Assembly: GCF_001742145.1 (NCBI RefSeq)
Contig: NZ_CP015749.1
Coordinates: 3,844,001-3,908,000 of the forward strand
Length of the DNA stretch: 64,000 nucleotides
Direction: 5' to 3'
Source: Pectobacterium parmentieri
Lineage (GTDB): Bacteria > Pseudomonadota > Gammaproteobacteria > Enterobacterales > Enterobacteriaceae
Part shown: in pieces, positions 42,972-53,208 of the stretch
Numbering within the stretch: position 1 is the stretch's first letter
Layout of the letters: the number at the start of each line of letters is the position of its first letter
Made by a program: the position numbers and the translations under genes
Notes under the pieces: generated by a model
Database searches by the model: none
Seen by the model: the letters and a program-made list of their open reading frames with translations, nothing else
What the model was told of the DNA's origin: nothing

Positions 42972-45446
42972 TTATGTAGCTGAGGGTTTCTGTCCCTCCT
43001 CGTCTTCTTTTGTATGCATCAAATAACTGCTGTTGAGCCTTTTTCGATAATCTCGCACTGCAACCAGCAAGCCCAAACGGATCAACCCAATCGAGCGGAT
43101 TATGGACATACCCGTAATTACTCTCACCCCCAACCCCCCTATCGGGTCAGGTGAGATATAACAACCACCGCTCGGGTCATAATACCTAAAACGGTTATAG
43201 CATAAGCCGCTTTCGTCGTCACGGTATTGCCCGGCAAAGGCCAGACCTGGATCGTGTTTTTCAGCCTTGCCCGTATAGCGCTGGCCCCATAAGTTAGCGC
43301 GCGGGGCCTGCCAGCGCAGTTCACCGGTCTGGTTGAAAATAGCCTGCGGTTCACCGTTATGGCCGCTGGTGACAAAGTCCGTTTCCCAACTTTCGTCGGC
43401 GTTCTGACGCTGCTGCACCAGCAGCTCCCAGCCGTTGTGCACCCAGTGGCGGCGGCTGACAAGCTGATTGTCGCGATAGTGCCGTACTTCGGCTATCTGG
43501 TCGCCGTCCCACAGATAGCGGATAGCTTCGGCTGTCTGGTCGCAGCGTTTGCCGATGCGCCGTCCGAACGGGTCGTAGCGGTAGAACCAGCGTTCACCGT
43601 TTGGCGTGTCCACTACCCGCAACTGGTTGCGGCTGTCCCAGCGGTAGTGCCACACCTGTGGCCGATAGCCCGGTTGCACCACCTGCCTGCGAATGAGCCG
43701 CCCGGCCTTGTCGTACTGATAGTGAGTGTTGTCCTGCTGGGTCAGGCGTCCGGCCTGCCAGTCGGTCAGCCTTGTCGCATCCTGCGGCAGCCCACTGCGG
43801 GTGTAGCGGTATTGCTCTTCGGTGTTGACGGTGCGCCCTCCACCACCGCTCAGTACCGACAGCACCCGTCCGCTGGCATCCAGTCGGTAACCTGCCGCTT
43901 CGCGGTTGCGTCGGGTGCCCGTCAGGTTACCCGCGCCGTCGTAGAGGTATTCCCGCGTCTGTACCGGCTGCAGGCGACCGTCTACCGTCTGCCCGCTCAT
44001 CTCGCGCGTCAGCCAGCCCATCGTGTCGTATTCACGCCGCTGTATAAAACCGCCCGGGCTGTGGCGGGTGGCTTCCCGCCCAGCCGCATCGTGAGTCAGT
44101 GTCAGCTCGGCGCCATCCGGCAACTGCACCTGATGCAGTTCGCCCGTGGCGCGGTAGCGGAAGGTGCTGGTGAGTGCCGCGCTGTCCTCTTCGCCTTCCC
44201 AGTGCAGGCTGCGGGTAACGGTGTGCGATGCGTCCTGATAGTGGCGTCGGATTGCCGTGCCGCTGTTATGCTCCTGTACCACCCGGTCACGCTCGTCATA
44301 CGCCAACTGGACATGACTGGTGGTCGATGTCACGTCGGTCAGTCGACCGGCCGCATCATAGCGGTAATACAGCGTATCGTCCGGCGCGGTTTCTTTGATA
44401 AGCAGGCCGCGCCCGTCGTACAGAAAGTGGCGGATTTCCCCTTCGCCATTGCGCACGCTGATGCAGTGCCCGTCTTCGTCATAGCCGTAGTGGGTTTCCG
44501 TACCGGCCATGTCCCGCTCACGGATAACCCGCGCATCGGCATCCAGCCACCACTGCCAGCGGTTGCCATCCGGTGCGGTGACACCAATCAGTTGCTGACT
44601 GTCTTTATCGTAGTCGTACTGCCAGATGCGGCCTTCGGCGTCGGTGCGTGAAGTCAGCAGGTCGAACGGGCCGTAGGTTTGCTGCCAGACCGCACCGTTG
44701 CCGTCGGTGTAGTTCAGCAGGTTGTTATGCTTGTCGTACTGGCGTTTTTCCTCTTTCTCGTCCGGGCGTATCAGTTGCTCCGGCAGTCGCCAGCTTGCCC
44801 GGCGATAACCCAGCCGATACGTTGCCCCATCCGGGCGTGTCCAGCTCGTGAGTCTGTCCTGCTGGTCGTAGCGCAGTTGCTGAGTGCGGGCTTCCGCATC
44901 GGTGGCGCTCAGCAGGCGCTGACGGTGGTCGTAAAACAGGCTGGCCTGCACGTGTCCATTCTGGTCGCTCACTTCGGTCAGCAGGCCGTAGCGGTTCCAC
45001 GCAAAGCGGACTTCGCTCGCATCCGGCCCGGTCAGACTCAGCGGGTTGCCGTTATTGTCGTACTGCCAGACCCAACGGCGCCCCAGCGGGTCGGTAATAC
45101 CGATAAGTCGCTCGTGGTCGCCATAGGCATAGTGCCACGCGTGGCCGCTGCCGTCGGTAAAGGTGCTGACCAGCCCGCTGTCGCCGAGATAGGCAAATTC
45201 CACTGCCCGACCCGCCGGGGAAATTTCCCGCAGCAGGTTGCCCACATCGTCATACTCATAGCGGGTGAGATGGCCGAGCGGGGATTTTTCCCACGCCATC
45301 AGGTACAGGTCGTTGAAACCGTATTCATGGCGCTGCCCCAGCCCGTCAGTCATCACCACGCGGTCAGTCAGGTACTCGAAATTCGCCGTCAGGTAGCCAT
45401 CGGCACAGGTGGTGTAGATACAGCGTCCCTGATGGTCGCCATCCAT
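42972..45446 (-). CDS. Rhs core protein, 5'-truncated and frameshifted before the toxin tip
   Basis: An 824-residue frame made of YD repeats (RYEYDDVGNLLREISPAGR, YDERDRVVQEHN, HYQYDKAGRLIRRQ) and the Rhs core end (YNRFRYYDPSGGCYISPDPI). Rhs shells encapsulate the toxin tip and are loaded on VgrG/PAAR. Full-length Rhs proteins are ~1,400 residues with an N-terminal PAAR or transmembrane part, which is missing here: the sequence starts abruptly inside the repeats with no ribosome-binding site. After DPIGGLG the frame shifts (one G missing in G6TTG5) and ends with unrelated residues. GC-rich unlike the neighbouring immunity genes. Confidence 0.85.
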   Translation of the reverse strand: MDGDHQGRCIYTTCADGYLTANFEYLTDRVVMTDGLGQRHEYGFNDLYLMAWEKSPLGHLTRYEYDDVGNLLREISPAGRAVEFAYLGDSGLVSTFTDGSGHAWHYAYGDHERLIGITDPLGRRWVWQYDNNGNPLSLTGPDASEVRFAWNRYGLLTEVSDQNGHVQASLFYDHRQRLLSATDAEARTQQLRYDQQDRLTSWTRPDGATYRLGYRRASWRLPEQLIRPDEKEEKRQYDKHNNLLNYTDGNGAVWQQTYGPFDLLTSRTDAEGRIWQYDYDKDSQQLIGVTAPDGNRWQWWLDADARVIRERDMAGTETHYGYDEDGHCISVRNGEGEIRHFLYDGRGLLIKETAPDDTLYYRYDAAGRLTDVTSTTSHVQLAYDERDRVVQEHNSGTAIRRHYQDASHTVTRSLHWEGEEDSAALTSTFRYRATGELHQVQLPDGAELTLTHDAAGREATRHSPGGFIQRREYDTMGWLTREMSGQTVDGRLQPVQTREYLYDGAGNLTGTRRNREAAGYRLDASGRVLSVLSGGGGRTVNTEEQYRYTRSGLPQDATRLTDWQAGRLTQQDNTHYQYDKAGRLIRRQVVQPGYRPQVWHYRWDSRNQLRVVDTPNGERWFYRYDPFGRRIGKRCDQTAEAIRYLWDGDQIAEVRHYRDNQLVSRRHWVHNGWELLVQQRQNADESWETDFVTSGHNGEPQAIFNQTGELRWQAPRANLWGQRYTGKAEKHDPGLAFAGQYRDDESGLCYNRFRYYDPSGGCYISPDPIGGLGVRVITGMSIIRSIGLIRLGLLVAVRDYRKRLNSSYLMHTKEDEEGQKPSAT

Positions 45447-45466
45447 GCGCTGTATTTAATGTAAGG

Positions 45467-45892
45467 TTAATAAAACAAACTAAACCATTTGCTCCACCAA
45501 GTTTTTTGATAAATATTAATTTTGAAGGCATTTCCATAGCCGTCAATGAGTAAGTTAAAGTTATCTTTTTCTCCTTCAGATTCATCATCAGGAAAAACAA
45601 AAAGAATTGGGTTCAGATCGTAGCGATTAATAAAATAAAATGGTGATGATTGGCCTATATATTTTCCGTCCCTATCATATAGGACGATATAAACTGCAGG
45701 TCCATCAATAGAAAAAATATGATAAAGACACAGCGGGCTAAAAGGAAATGGATTGTAAATAACAGCTTTATAATGTTTATCCTTTGAGTAAAATTCGTCG
45801 ACTTTATTATAGGTTAAATTAAAAGAAACTGGAGAGAGTATGACAATGTAAGAAAATAAAAGAAGATAAATTGCCAGTCGTTTTTTTTTCAT
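45467..45892 (-). CDS. Membrane-anchored 141-aa protein of the vgrG operon
   Basis: N-terminal signal/anchor (LAIYLLLFSYIVILSPVSF, ~5-23) and a ~115-residue periplasmic domain (YNPFPFSPLCLYHIFSIDG, FINRYDLNPILFVFPDDE, FKINIYQKTWWSKWFSLFY). Possibly DUF6201 (from memory). Its ATG overlaps the stop of the 296-aa gene as ATGA, so the two are made together. A periplasm-facing protein coupled to a VgrG/PAAR cargo gene is a good immunity candidate against a periplasm-acting effector. A near-identical copy lies at 35629-36054. Confidence 0.72.
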   Translation of the reverse strand: MKKKRLAIYLLLFSYIVILSPVSFNLTYNKVDEFYSKDKHYKAVIYNPFPFSPLCLYHIFSIDGPAVYIVLYDRDGKYIGQSSPFYFINRYDLNPILFVFPDDESEGEKDNFNLLIDGYGNAFKINIYQKTWWSKWFSLFY

Positions 45893-46779
45893 AAAAAAAT
45901 CATCCTTTTATTTTCAGATGGAAGGGTCCAGAAAACATCAGAAAAAACTATAAAATCCGATCCTGAGTTATGCTTATCCTGCCATTTTCTAAAATCTGAA
46001 TTCCATACAGGAACAAAGCCAAAATATTCTCTTGCCAGAAACCCAAACAACCCTGCGCTATATGATGATAAATATATTGCCGTTTCTGCTTTTGTAAGAA
46101 TATAATCTTTACCCCAGACCCCTAGCGGCTCTGGTTTTTCTATATCGATAGAGTCCATTATTTTTTCATCAACAAAATCATAAGTATCCTTAATGTATGT
46201 GCCTATGGCCTCAAGTACAAATATAGGTTTTCTTTCGTAAACGGATGTATAACCACGAACTGCAACTTTAAGATTGGCTTTCCCTATGGCACCATACCAA
46301 TCATTTATTGTATCCATAGTGCTGCCAACCTGGATTATATTAACTTGTGCCGATGCATCCAATACTATTGCACTATCATTATATCCTAGCTTTATAGATT
46401 CCCCAGGAACATATCCCAATGACTTTAATCTATACTTAAGAAGTTCTATGCCTTTTGGGGTATTCCAGTTTTTTATTAAATATTCATATTTTTCATATAC
46501 CTGTGAGTATCTTAACGCCCAATCCATTTTAACAATACTATCATTATATTCACTGGTTTTTAATGTTCTGGCATCTGTATTAAGAAGTGAATTTTTTCGA
46601 TCAGTTGTCCATTTGTCCGCTGGACTGAGGCTAAACCAATGCCTCATTAGCTGAGGTGCTATTTTCCAACCCATTTTGTCCATGGCATCGGGTATCTGGT
46701 CGATGTGAAAAACGTCAACATCGATTTTTTTCCCTTCAGCATTTGAAGTCGGTGAAGTTTTAGACGTTGCAACTACCAT
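45889..46779 (-). CDS. Putative type VI secretion cargo effector (DUF6402-like)
   Basis: 296 residues, no signal peptide or membrane segment. Segments: VDVFHIDQIPDAMDKMGWKI, LMRHWFSLSPADKW, LDASAQVNIIQVGSTMDTIN and PEPLGVWGKDYILTKAETAI. I associate it with DUF6402, from memory and unverified. It starts one base after the PAAR stop and is translationally coupled to a membrane-anchored small protein, the arrangement expected for a PAAR-delivered effector and its immunity. No catalytic motif recognised; it could also be an adaptor. Confidence 0.65.
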   Translation of the reverse strand: MVVATSKTSPTSNAEGKKIDVDVFHIDQIPDAMDKMGWKIAPQLMRHWFSLSPADKWTTDRKNSLLNTDARTLKTSEYNDSIVKMDWALRYSQVYEKYEYLIKNWNTPKGIELLKYRLKSLGYVPGESIKLGYNDSAIVLDASAQVNIIQVGSTMDTINDWYGAIGKANLKVAVRGYTSVYERKPIFVLEAIGTYIKDTYDFVDEKIMDSIDIEKPEPLGVWGKDYILTKAETAIYLSSYSAGLFGFLAREYFGFVPVWNSDFRKWQDKHNSGSDFIVFSDVFWTLPSENKRMIFL

Positions 46780-46780
46780 T

Positions 46781-47305
46781 TTAGCGTATCCCTACTTTTA
46801 TCTGGAAAATATAATCTAGTGAGATGTCTTCTTCATGCAATCCACGTAGATATTTAGTTCTCCCAGCTTCATCAGTCATCCCCTCGAACTGGTTATGCGC
46901 AGTTATTATGCCATAAGCAAAATATTCGAATGGCTGATTGTTCCAGTTATCTGTCAGACAAAAGTGCTCGTTGAACAACCCTGACAGTGAAATTAGTTCG
47001 GACTGATCTGGTGCGTTATCCCCCACAAATACGGTTCCAGAACCAACCACTTCGCCGCCGCAGTCAACCGTGCCCCCAGTGATGGCCAGTGGGAGACCGT
47101 TGACAAATACCGTGCTGGAGCCACTGGCAATGTGACGGGGATGGGGAGGACTACCTTGTTTACTGTGCTCTTCCAACGGATCGGTTACCCTTGCCGCTGA
47201 TTTTCCATCAATAAACACATTTGATGAGCCGGCAATAATTGGTGTTGACGGAAATCCGTCATGATCGGTACCGATATCACCCACTTTAGCTGCGTTTCTT
47301 GCCAC
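46781..47305 (-). CDS. PAAR-domain spike-tip protein with C-terminal extension
   Basis: 174 residues. Residues ~1-95 are a PAAR domain (AAKVGDIGTDHDGFPSTPII, SSNVFIDGKSAARVTDP, VFVNGLPLAITGGTVDCGG), forming the cone on the VgrG trimer with metal-binding His/Cys. A further ~80 residues (NEHFCLTDNWNNQPFEYFAY to IFQIKVGIR) have no recognised domain and may dock the following cargo protein. GTG start with AAGGA seven bases upstream; 23 bp after vgrG. Confidence 0.9.
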   Translation of the reverse strand: MARNAAKVGDIGTDHDGFPSTPIIAGSSNVFIDGKSAARVTDPLEEHSKQGSPPHPRHIASGSSTVFVNGLPLAITGGTVDCGGEVVGSGTVFVGDNAPDQSELISLSGLFNEHFCLTDNWNNQPFEYFAYGIITAHNQFEGMTDEAGRTKYLRGLHEEDISLDYIFQIKVGIR

Positions 47306-47328
47306 CTATTTATCCTTAAATGTTCGCG

Positions 47329-49161
47329 CTACTGGTTCAAATCGATGCGTACGCCATTTAGCATCAGGTGGTTGCCGACAATGTTGATATCGCCAGCATT
47401 ATCAATAGAGATATATCCACCAGCGGTAGATAATTTGATCGTGCCGCTGGCTGACAGCACGGTAATATCTCCGGTTACGGTCAGCTCTTCAGTCGTGGTG
47501 ATTTCGGTCTTGCGGCCCTTTTCCACCGTAATCCTCTGGGTGCCTCTGATTTCTGTTCCCTGATTTTCGCCAACCATGATTGTCTGATGACGACCCACAT
47601 TTTCACTGTGGTCGATGTTCACCTTTGTGCTGCGGTTATTGAGCACCACGGTGTTCATGTCCTTCTGGGCGTGGATAAATACTTCTTCCTGTCCAGACTG
47701 ATCTTCAAAGCGCAGTTCGTTAGAGCCTTTTCCTTTATGCGTTCTTGAACGAAGAACGGTACGCGTCTTGTGGGTGGGCAACTCATAAGGAGGGCGGTTA
47801 GTGGCATGAAAGGTTCTGCCGGTCACTATCGGCTGGTCCGGGTCGCCTTCGAGGAAGCTGACAATCACCTCATGGCCGATGCGCGGGATGGCTATCAGCC
47901 CGTACTGGCCGCCCGCCCAGCCCTGACTCACCCGTACCCAGCAGGAGCTTTGGTCGTCGCTCGCCCCGTAGCGGTCCCACGGAAATTGCAGCTTGATGCG
48001 GCCGTATTCGTCACAGTAGATTTCTTCACCGGCCGGCCCCACCACCGTGGCAATCTGCGGGCCATCGACCATAGGCTTGTACGGCAGGTCCGCACGCCAG
48101 GTGGTTTTGGCGCTGATGACCTCAAAGCTGTTGCTGTAGGTGGTCGGTTCGCCGCCGCTTTCTTCTTCCAGCGCCTGCGGTTGCTGCCCGCTGTGGGTGA
48201 TGGCAACCACTTGCCAGCCAGTGTTGAGGGGCAGGTTGGGGTGCTCGGTGAGCATGAAACTGTTGCCCGGCATCAGCATCGCGGCGTTGGAGTCCCCCGC
48301 GCCGGTCATGGCCTCGGCACGCAGTGCATCCAGCCGGTAGCGGCTGAACGCCTTGCCGCTCGGGTCTTTTTTAAAGCGTCCGGGGTAGTCAAAGTGCTGA
48401 TAGTTTTCACGCTGGTGTGCCAGTTCGCTGCTCATCTTCTTGTGCAGCAGGCCATAGGCCGGGGTTTTGAAGCTGTAGTCCTTGAGCGCCACCTCGGCGA
48501 TGCTGACCCGCTCGGCGTAGCGGAAACGGTGGACATATTCGCCTTCACTCAGCCCCTGCGTGGCGAGGTTGAAGAACAGTTCAGGGCCTTTGGCCAGCGC
48601 CCCGGCATCGTCGGCAAAGACGACGCGGTGTTTGCCTTCCTCAAACTCGTGGAAGAAGTACAAGCCTTCCTCGGCGGCCAGTCGGGTGACAAACGCCAAA
48701 TCACTTTCCCGGTACTGCACGCAGTATTCACGCGGGGCATGGTCATGACGTAACGAGAAGGCGTAGTCGGTAATCCCGGCTTCTTCCAGCAGGGTGCCGA
48801 TAATCGCCTCTGGCTTCTGCGCCTGAAAAATGCGGGCGTTGGTGCGTAAGCCGAGTCGCCACAGCGCCGGACGCACTTCCGCCTGATAGCGGGTGCGGCG
48901 AAAGCCGGTGTCACCCTGGGCAAAGCCGCTGATTATCCCGCTGACCCGTCGCTTCAACTCGCCTTCGAACCAAATCAGCAGCTCACAGGGCTGGTCCAGC
49001 ACCGCGCCAAAATCCACATCCGGCAGGGCGCTGGCCAGATTGAGGGACAGGGAAAACGACTGGTTAAGCGCCTCGCTGAGCTGAAAATCCACCACCGCAA
49101 ACGTCGAGGCCGGTAATGCGCCGACCTTCACGGTGAACTGCAATCCTGTACTGTTGGCCAC
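47329..49161 (-). CDS. vgrG: Type VI secretion spike protein VgrG
   Basis: 610 residues from the GTG at 49161, which follows AGGAGG by four bases; an upstream ATG at 49182 precedes that ribosome-binding site. The gp27-like part is N-terminal ([36 protein letters not shown]), followed by the gp5 OB-fold ([59 protein letters not shown]) and the beta-helix needle. There is no extra effector domain after the needle (ends [10 protein letters not shown]). No other secretion-apparatus genes are in the window, so this is an orphan vgrG cargo module. Confidence 0.95.
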   Translation of the reverse strand: MANSTGLQFTVKVGALPASTFAVVDFQLSEALNQSFSLSLNLASALPDVDFGAVLDQPCELLIWFEGELKRRVSGIISGFAQGDTGFRRTRYQAEVRPALWRLGLRTNARIFQAQKPEAIIGTLLEEAGITDYAFSLRHDHAPREYCVQYRESDLAFVTRLAAEEGLYFFHEFEEGKHRVVFADDAGALAKGPELFFNLATQGLSEGEYVHRFRYAERVSIAEVALKDYSFKTPAYGLLHKKMSSELAHQRENYQHFDYPGRFKKDPSGKAFSRYRLDALRAEAMTGAGDSNAAMLMPGNSFMLTEHPNLPLNTGWQVVAITHSGQQPQALEEESGGEPTTYSNSFEVISAKTTWRADLPYKPMVDGPQIATVVGPAGEEIYCDEYGRIKLQFPWDRYGASDDQSSCWVRVSQGWAGGQYGLIAIPRIGHEVIVSFLEGDPDQPIVTGRTFHATNRPPYELPTHKTRTVLRSRTHKGKGSNELRFEDQSGQEEVFIHAQKDMNTVVLNNRSTKVNIDHSENVGRHQTIMVGENQGTEIRGTQRITVEKGRKTEITTTEELTVTGDITVLSASGTIKLSTAGGYISIDNAGDINIVGNHLMLNGVRIDLNQ

Positions 49162-49611
49162 ACGTCCTCCTGATTCTGTCATCCACACTCAGGCATGGCA
49201 TGAGCCATGACTCAGTGCAGAAAATTCCCGTTAAATAGGATTACCTTTCGACAGCAGCGTGTGCACGCTGCAGGGGGCAAGCGAGTAGCGGAATAGGGAC
49301 GGTATGAAAAATAATGAAGGCGCTCTATGTGACATCTTTGCCAAAATTCCCTTTTTGAAAGACAAACACAGAAAGGATAGCAAGATGCGTTGAGTTCTAA
49401 TTACACAAGGACGGGGATAAAATCAGACGAAAAAATTAATTAAAATCAAAACAATTTCATTCAAATTAATAACGTGAGGGTAGGACGTCCATCCTACCTG
49501 CCGGCAATTTTCCGTTTAGTCGGCAAGTCTCTCCAACGTCATATCGACGATATCGTTAGCCCCCGTCATCTAACGAGGGCATCGACTTCTATACGATCCA
49601 AATCAGGGCAA
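49162..49611. other. Spacer between vgrG and pfkA
   Basis: 450 bp; apart from the dyad at 49186-49217 I see no gene or clear terminator. AT-rich between 49320 and 49470. It forms the right edge of the island. Confidence 0.5.
49186..49217. promoter_or_regulatory. Dyad just upstream of vgrG
   Basis: CACTCAGGCATGGC-ATGA-GCCATGACTCAGTG: 14-bp arms with two mismatches, ending 25 bp before the vgrG start codon. Could be an mRNA leader hairpin or an operator. Confidence 0.4.
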
Positions 49612-50574
49612 TCAGAACAGTTTTTTCGCCGTATCCAACCAGTCGCCTTTGAACGGACGTTTCATGTTCTCGATGGCATCGACGATGTCATGATGCACCA
49701 TTTTCTCATTCTGGATACCGACACAGCGGCCACCGTAGCCCTGCTGTAGCAATTCAATCGAGTATGCGCCCATGCGAGAGGCCAGAATGCGGTCATACGC
49801 GACCGGCGACCCGCCGCGCTGAATGTGGCCGAGTACAGTTGCACGGGTTTCGCGCCCCGTTTCTTTTTCAATATATTTCGCCAGTTCATCGACGTCGCAC
49901 ACCAGCTCGGTAATCGCGACAATCGCGTGCTTTTTACCTTTCTCGATGCCCGCTTTGATTTCGCAGACCAGATCTTCCGGGCTGAACGGCACTTCCGGCA
50001 GGACGATGAATTCACAGCCACCGGCAATCGCTGCCGCCAGCGTCAGGTCGCCGCAGTGGCGTCCCATAACTTCAACAATAGAAATACGTTGGTGAGAAGA
50101 GGAGGTATCTCGCAGGCGGTCAATCGCTTCCAGCACGGTTTCCAGCGCGGTAAAGTAACCGATGGTGTAGTCCGTTCCCGCTACGTCGTTATCGATCGTG
50201 CCGGGCAGGCCGATACAGGGAAAACCCATTTCCGTCAGACGTTTGGCACCCATATAGGAACCGTCACCGCCGATAACGACCAGTGCATCCAGGCCGCGTC
50301 TCTTCATGTTTTCCACACACACCTGACGCACGGCTTCGTCACGGAACTGTGGGAAACGCGCTGAACCGAGGAACGTACCGCCACGGTTAATCACATCCGA
50401 TACGCTGTAGCGATCTAACTGCTCCATGCGATCTTCGTACAAGCCCTGATAACCATCATAAATGCCGTAGATCTCCAGCCCTTCAGACAGTGCAGCACGA
50501 ACCACACCCCGAATTGCCGCATTCATACCTGGTGCATCGCCACCGCTCGTCAACACTCCGATTCTTCTAATCAT
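49612..50574 (-). CDS. pfkA: 6-phosphofructokinase I PfkA
   Basis: ATP-dependent phosphorylation of fructose 6-phosphate, the committed glycolytic step, allosterically controlled by ADP/PEP. 320 residues as in E. coli. Motifs: [19 protein letters not shown] (ATP site), [11 protein letters not shown], the catalytic [15 protein letters not shown] (Asp127 region), [12 protein letters not shown] and [13 protein letters not shown]. Start ATG follows GAGGTTGTC. Right-hand chromosomal flank of the island. Confidence 0.98.
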   Translation of the reverse strand: MIRRIGVLTSGGDAPGMNAAIRGVVRAALSEGLEIYGIYDGYQGLYEDRMEQLDRYSVSDVINRGGTFLGSARFPQFRDEAVRQVCVENMKRRGLDALVVIGGDGSYMGAKRLTEMGFPCIGLPGTIDNDVAGTDYTIGYFTALETVLEAIDRLRDTSSSHQRISIVEVMGRHCGDLTLAAAIAGGCEFIVLPEVPFSPEDLVCEIKAGIEKGKKHAIVAITELVCDVDELAKYIEKETGRETRATVLGHIQRGGSPVAYDRILASRMGAYSIELLQQGYGGRCVGIQNEKMVHHDIVDAIENMKRPFKGDWLDTAKKLF

Positions 50575-50781
50575 GACAACCTCTGGACTTGTAGATGTAA
50601 TTTTGCAGGATTCTTCTATCGTAAATTCACCGCCGCTGTTACGCAGGCAGCAACGCCTTGTTCTTTTATTAGCATATTATAACAAACACCCGAAGCTGAA
50701 TTGATTCAGGTCAGGCTACATTGTGCATAAATTTTCATGGCCTATCACGTTTTTAGCACTAAATGCTGAAAATACCGTCGC

Positions 50782-51687
50782 CTACGTCGCCAACCTGCCA
50801 CGCTGGTTTTCCGGCACGGCAGAAACCGGGTCCTGATGGATCATAATGTCAGCCCCCGGAAACTGTTTACGTAATGCCTGCTCCAGATCGTCGGCAATCT
50901 GATGTGCCTGAACCAGCGGCAGGGCGTCATCCATTTCCAGATGTAGCTGGATAAAGCGCGTTGGCCCGGAGCGCCGGGTGCGTAATGCGTGTGCACCGCG
51001 AATACCCGGCCAGTTCACAATCACCTCGGCAATAGCGCGATGCTCATCTTCCGGCAGCGCGCGATCCAACAGCGACTGCACCGCGTCATACCCCATACGT
51101 AACGCGCTATATAAAATATAGCCGCCGATCCCCAACGCAAACAGGGAATCAGCACGCGTAATGCCTTTCCAACTAAGTACCAACGCCAGCAGAATCGCAC
51201 CGTTCATCAACAGATCGGACTGATAATGCAGCATGTCCGCCCGTACCGCCTGACTGTGCGTGCGTTTAACTACCCAGCGCTGGAACGAGACCAGCAGCAG
51301 CGTAGCCAGCAGTGCAATAAGCGTCACCCACATGCCCACTTCCGGCGCGTGTAGCGTCTGGGGCTCCAGAGAATGTTGCAGCCCCGTCAGGATCAGGAAC
51401 AGCGCCGAGCCAGAAACAAACATACTCTGAGCCAGCGCAGCCAGTGATTCTGCCTTACCGTGGCCGAACGCATGCTCAGTATCCGCTGGTTGCAACGAAT
51501 AGCGCACTACCAGCAGGTTAACCAGCGATGCGGCGATATCCATTAGCGAATCGACCAGCGACGCCAGCAGGCTCACCGAACCGGTATGCCACCAGGCGAA
51601 CACTTTCATCACAAACAGCACCAGCGCCACGGCCGTTGCGCTCACCGCCGCCAGTGTCACCAAACGCGCATAGTGTGGATTCATCAT
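50782..51687 (-). CDS. fieF: Cation diffusion facilitator FieF (YiiP)
   Basis: A zinc/iron:proton antiporter of the inner membrane. 301 residues with six membrane helices and a C-terminal cytoplasmic metallochaperone-like domain. Site-A residues are visible in [11 protein letters not shown] (Asp45/Asp49 positions) and [12 protein letters not shown] (His153/Asp157 positions); the interdomain [12 protein letters not shown] and the C-terminal [20 protein letters not shown] are typical. Between sotB and pfkA, as fieF is next to pfkA in E. coli. Confidence 0.95.
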   Translation of the reverse strand: MMNPHYARLVTLAAVSATAVALVLFVMKVFAWWHTGSVSLLASLVDSLMDIAASLVNLLVVRYSLQPADTEHAFGHGKAESLAALAQSMFVSGSALFLILTGLQHSLEPQTLHAPEVGMWVTLIALLATLLLVSFQRWVVKRTHSQAVRADMLHYQSDLLMNGAILLALVLSWKGITRADSLFALGIGGYILYSALRMGYDAVQSLLDRALPEDEHRAIAEVIVNWPGIRGAHALRTRRSGPTRFIQLHLEMDDALPLVQAHQIADDLEQALRKQFPGADIMIHQDPVSAVPENQRGRLAT

Positions 51688-51727
51688 GTCCTCACAAAAA
51701 ACAGATCGTCCGGGTCGTTGCCCGGCT

Positions 51728-52915
51728 TCAGCTCGTTAATGACGTTTTTAACACACGGGAATAACGAACAAACGTAAAAATACAGCACATCGTCGCCAGC
51801 ACCGCCATCGCCGCCCCCATATAGCCGACGTCGGGCAAGCCAAGATGGGTAATGACCTGATTACCGAGCAGCGCCCCACCGCCGATCCCAATATTATAAA
51901 TCCCCGAATAGAGCGCCATCGCCACATCGGTTGCATCCGATGCCAGCGTCAACACCTTGACCTGCATACCCAGACTCAACGCCATAATGGCGATCCCCCA
52001 GATGATACACAGCGTCGACAGGCTCCAACCGCTGAATGACAAAGGTAACAAGAGCAGTAAACACACCGCCAGAAACGCGAATGAGACAATCAGGAAACCC
52101 GCCGGATATTTGCTGCTGTAGCGGCTAAATAACATGCTGCCGATGATTCCGGCACCGCCAAAAATCAACAGCAGGATGGTCGTAAAGTTTTCACTCAACA
52201 ACGCCACTTTCTGGATAAACGGCTCAATGTAACTGTAAGCGGTAAAATGCGCCGTTACGATCATGACCGTCAGGCCGTACACGCACAGCAGCGCAGGGCG
52301 CTTCAGCAGGAGAGGCAAGCTCTTTAGCGAGCCAGAATTGCTGCTCGGCAACACGGGCAGGAGCTTCATCAGGCCCAGCATAATCACCGCGGCGAGCAAG
52401 CCAATAATAACAAACGTTACGCGCCAGCCCAGAGACTGCCCAACCACACGCCCTAGTGGTAAGCCCAGCACCAGCGCCAGCGCCGTCCCGGTCGCCAGCA
52501 GGCTCAGTGCCTGCGCTTTTTTATCCGCAGGGGCCAGACGTACCACCAGCGATGCCGTAATCGACCAAAATACCGCATGAGACAGCGCCACGCCGACACG
52601 GGCCATGACCAGTACCCAATAATTCCAGGCCAGACCGGACAGCACATTACTGATAGCGAACAGGATAAAGATGTTGATCAGCAGGCGGCGTCGTTCCATA
52701 TCGCTGGACAACAGCATGCAGGGCAGCGACATCAGCCCAACCACCCAGGCATAAATCGTAATGATCAGCCCAACCTGCGCGGCGCTCATGGAAAAGCTGG
52801 CAGCGATGTCTGACAACAGTGCAACAGGAGCAAACTCAGCGGTGTTAAAAATGAATGCCGCCAGAGAAAGACTGACGACGCGTAACCAGGCGGTCGAACG
52901 AGGAGAACGGGTCAT
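51728..52915 (-). CDS. sotB: Sugar efflux transporter SotB
   Basis: A 12-helix major facilitator of the drug:H+ antiporter type, 395 residues. Characteristic SotB/YdeA segments: [88 protein letters not shown] and [20 protein letters not shown]. It exports arabinose and related sugars or IPTG in E. coli and Dickeya; in pectin-degrading bacteria it may prevent sugar overload. It ends 40 bp before fieF. Confidence 0.9.
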   Translation of the reverse strand: MTRSPRSTAWLRVVSLSLAAFIFNTAEFAPVALLSDIAASFSMSAAQVGLIITIYAWVVGLMSLPCMLLSSDMERRRLLINIFILFAISNVLSGLAWNYWVLVMARVGVALSHAVFWSITASLVVRLAPADKKAQALSLLATGTALALVLGLPLGRVVGQSLGWRVTFVIIGLLAAVIMLGLMKLLPVLPSSNSGSLKSLPLLLKRPALLCVYGLTVMIVTAHFTAYSYIEPFIQKVALLSENFTTILLLIFGGAGIIGSMLFSRYSSKYPAGFLIVSFAFLAVCLLLLLPLSFSGWSLSTLCIIWGIAIMALSLGMQVKVLTLASDATDVAMALYSGIYNIGIGGGALLGNQVITHLGLPDVGYMGAAMAVLATMCCIFTFVRYSRVLKTSLTS

Positions 52916-53208
52916 GGTATTGATATCAAAAGTTAAAATAAAAGAATGCGCCCTCTGTCATGGCAGAGGCTAGCGCGGTGAAGCAATAGTACAGGGAAAG
53001 TATGACACCGCCATGTAATCGGCGAACTGTCAACGGTGTTTCAGCGTGCTTTTATGAGGATGTCAGCCAAAAGCCTGAAGACAGGTAAGGGAACATTCAT
53101 GAGCATCATTTTTGGTGCTCATATTCTACGCGTTACCACGCCCTTACGCTGTCTTTTTTCGTGCCTTTCTTGCTCTACTTTTATCCAGCTTTGGTCGAGA
53201 AAGCGGCG
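52916..53208. other. Spacer upstream of sotB with small hairpins
   Basis: 293 bp; two hairpins are visible (CCTCTG/CAGAGG at about 52954-52971 and GAGCA/TGCTC at about 53101-53120). The second sits before the end of the yehQ-like gene and may terminate that operon. No gene supported. Confidence 0.5.

Noticed and set aside
43359..44651. 430-codon open frame on the plus strand
   Set aside because: It lies entirely opposite the rhs core, whose minus-strand frame has clear YD repeats; long antisense frames are common over GC-rich rhs sequence.
47770..48753. 327-codon plus-strand frame
   Set aside because: Antisense to vgrG, whose frame is clearly coding.
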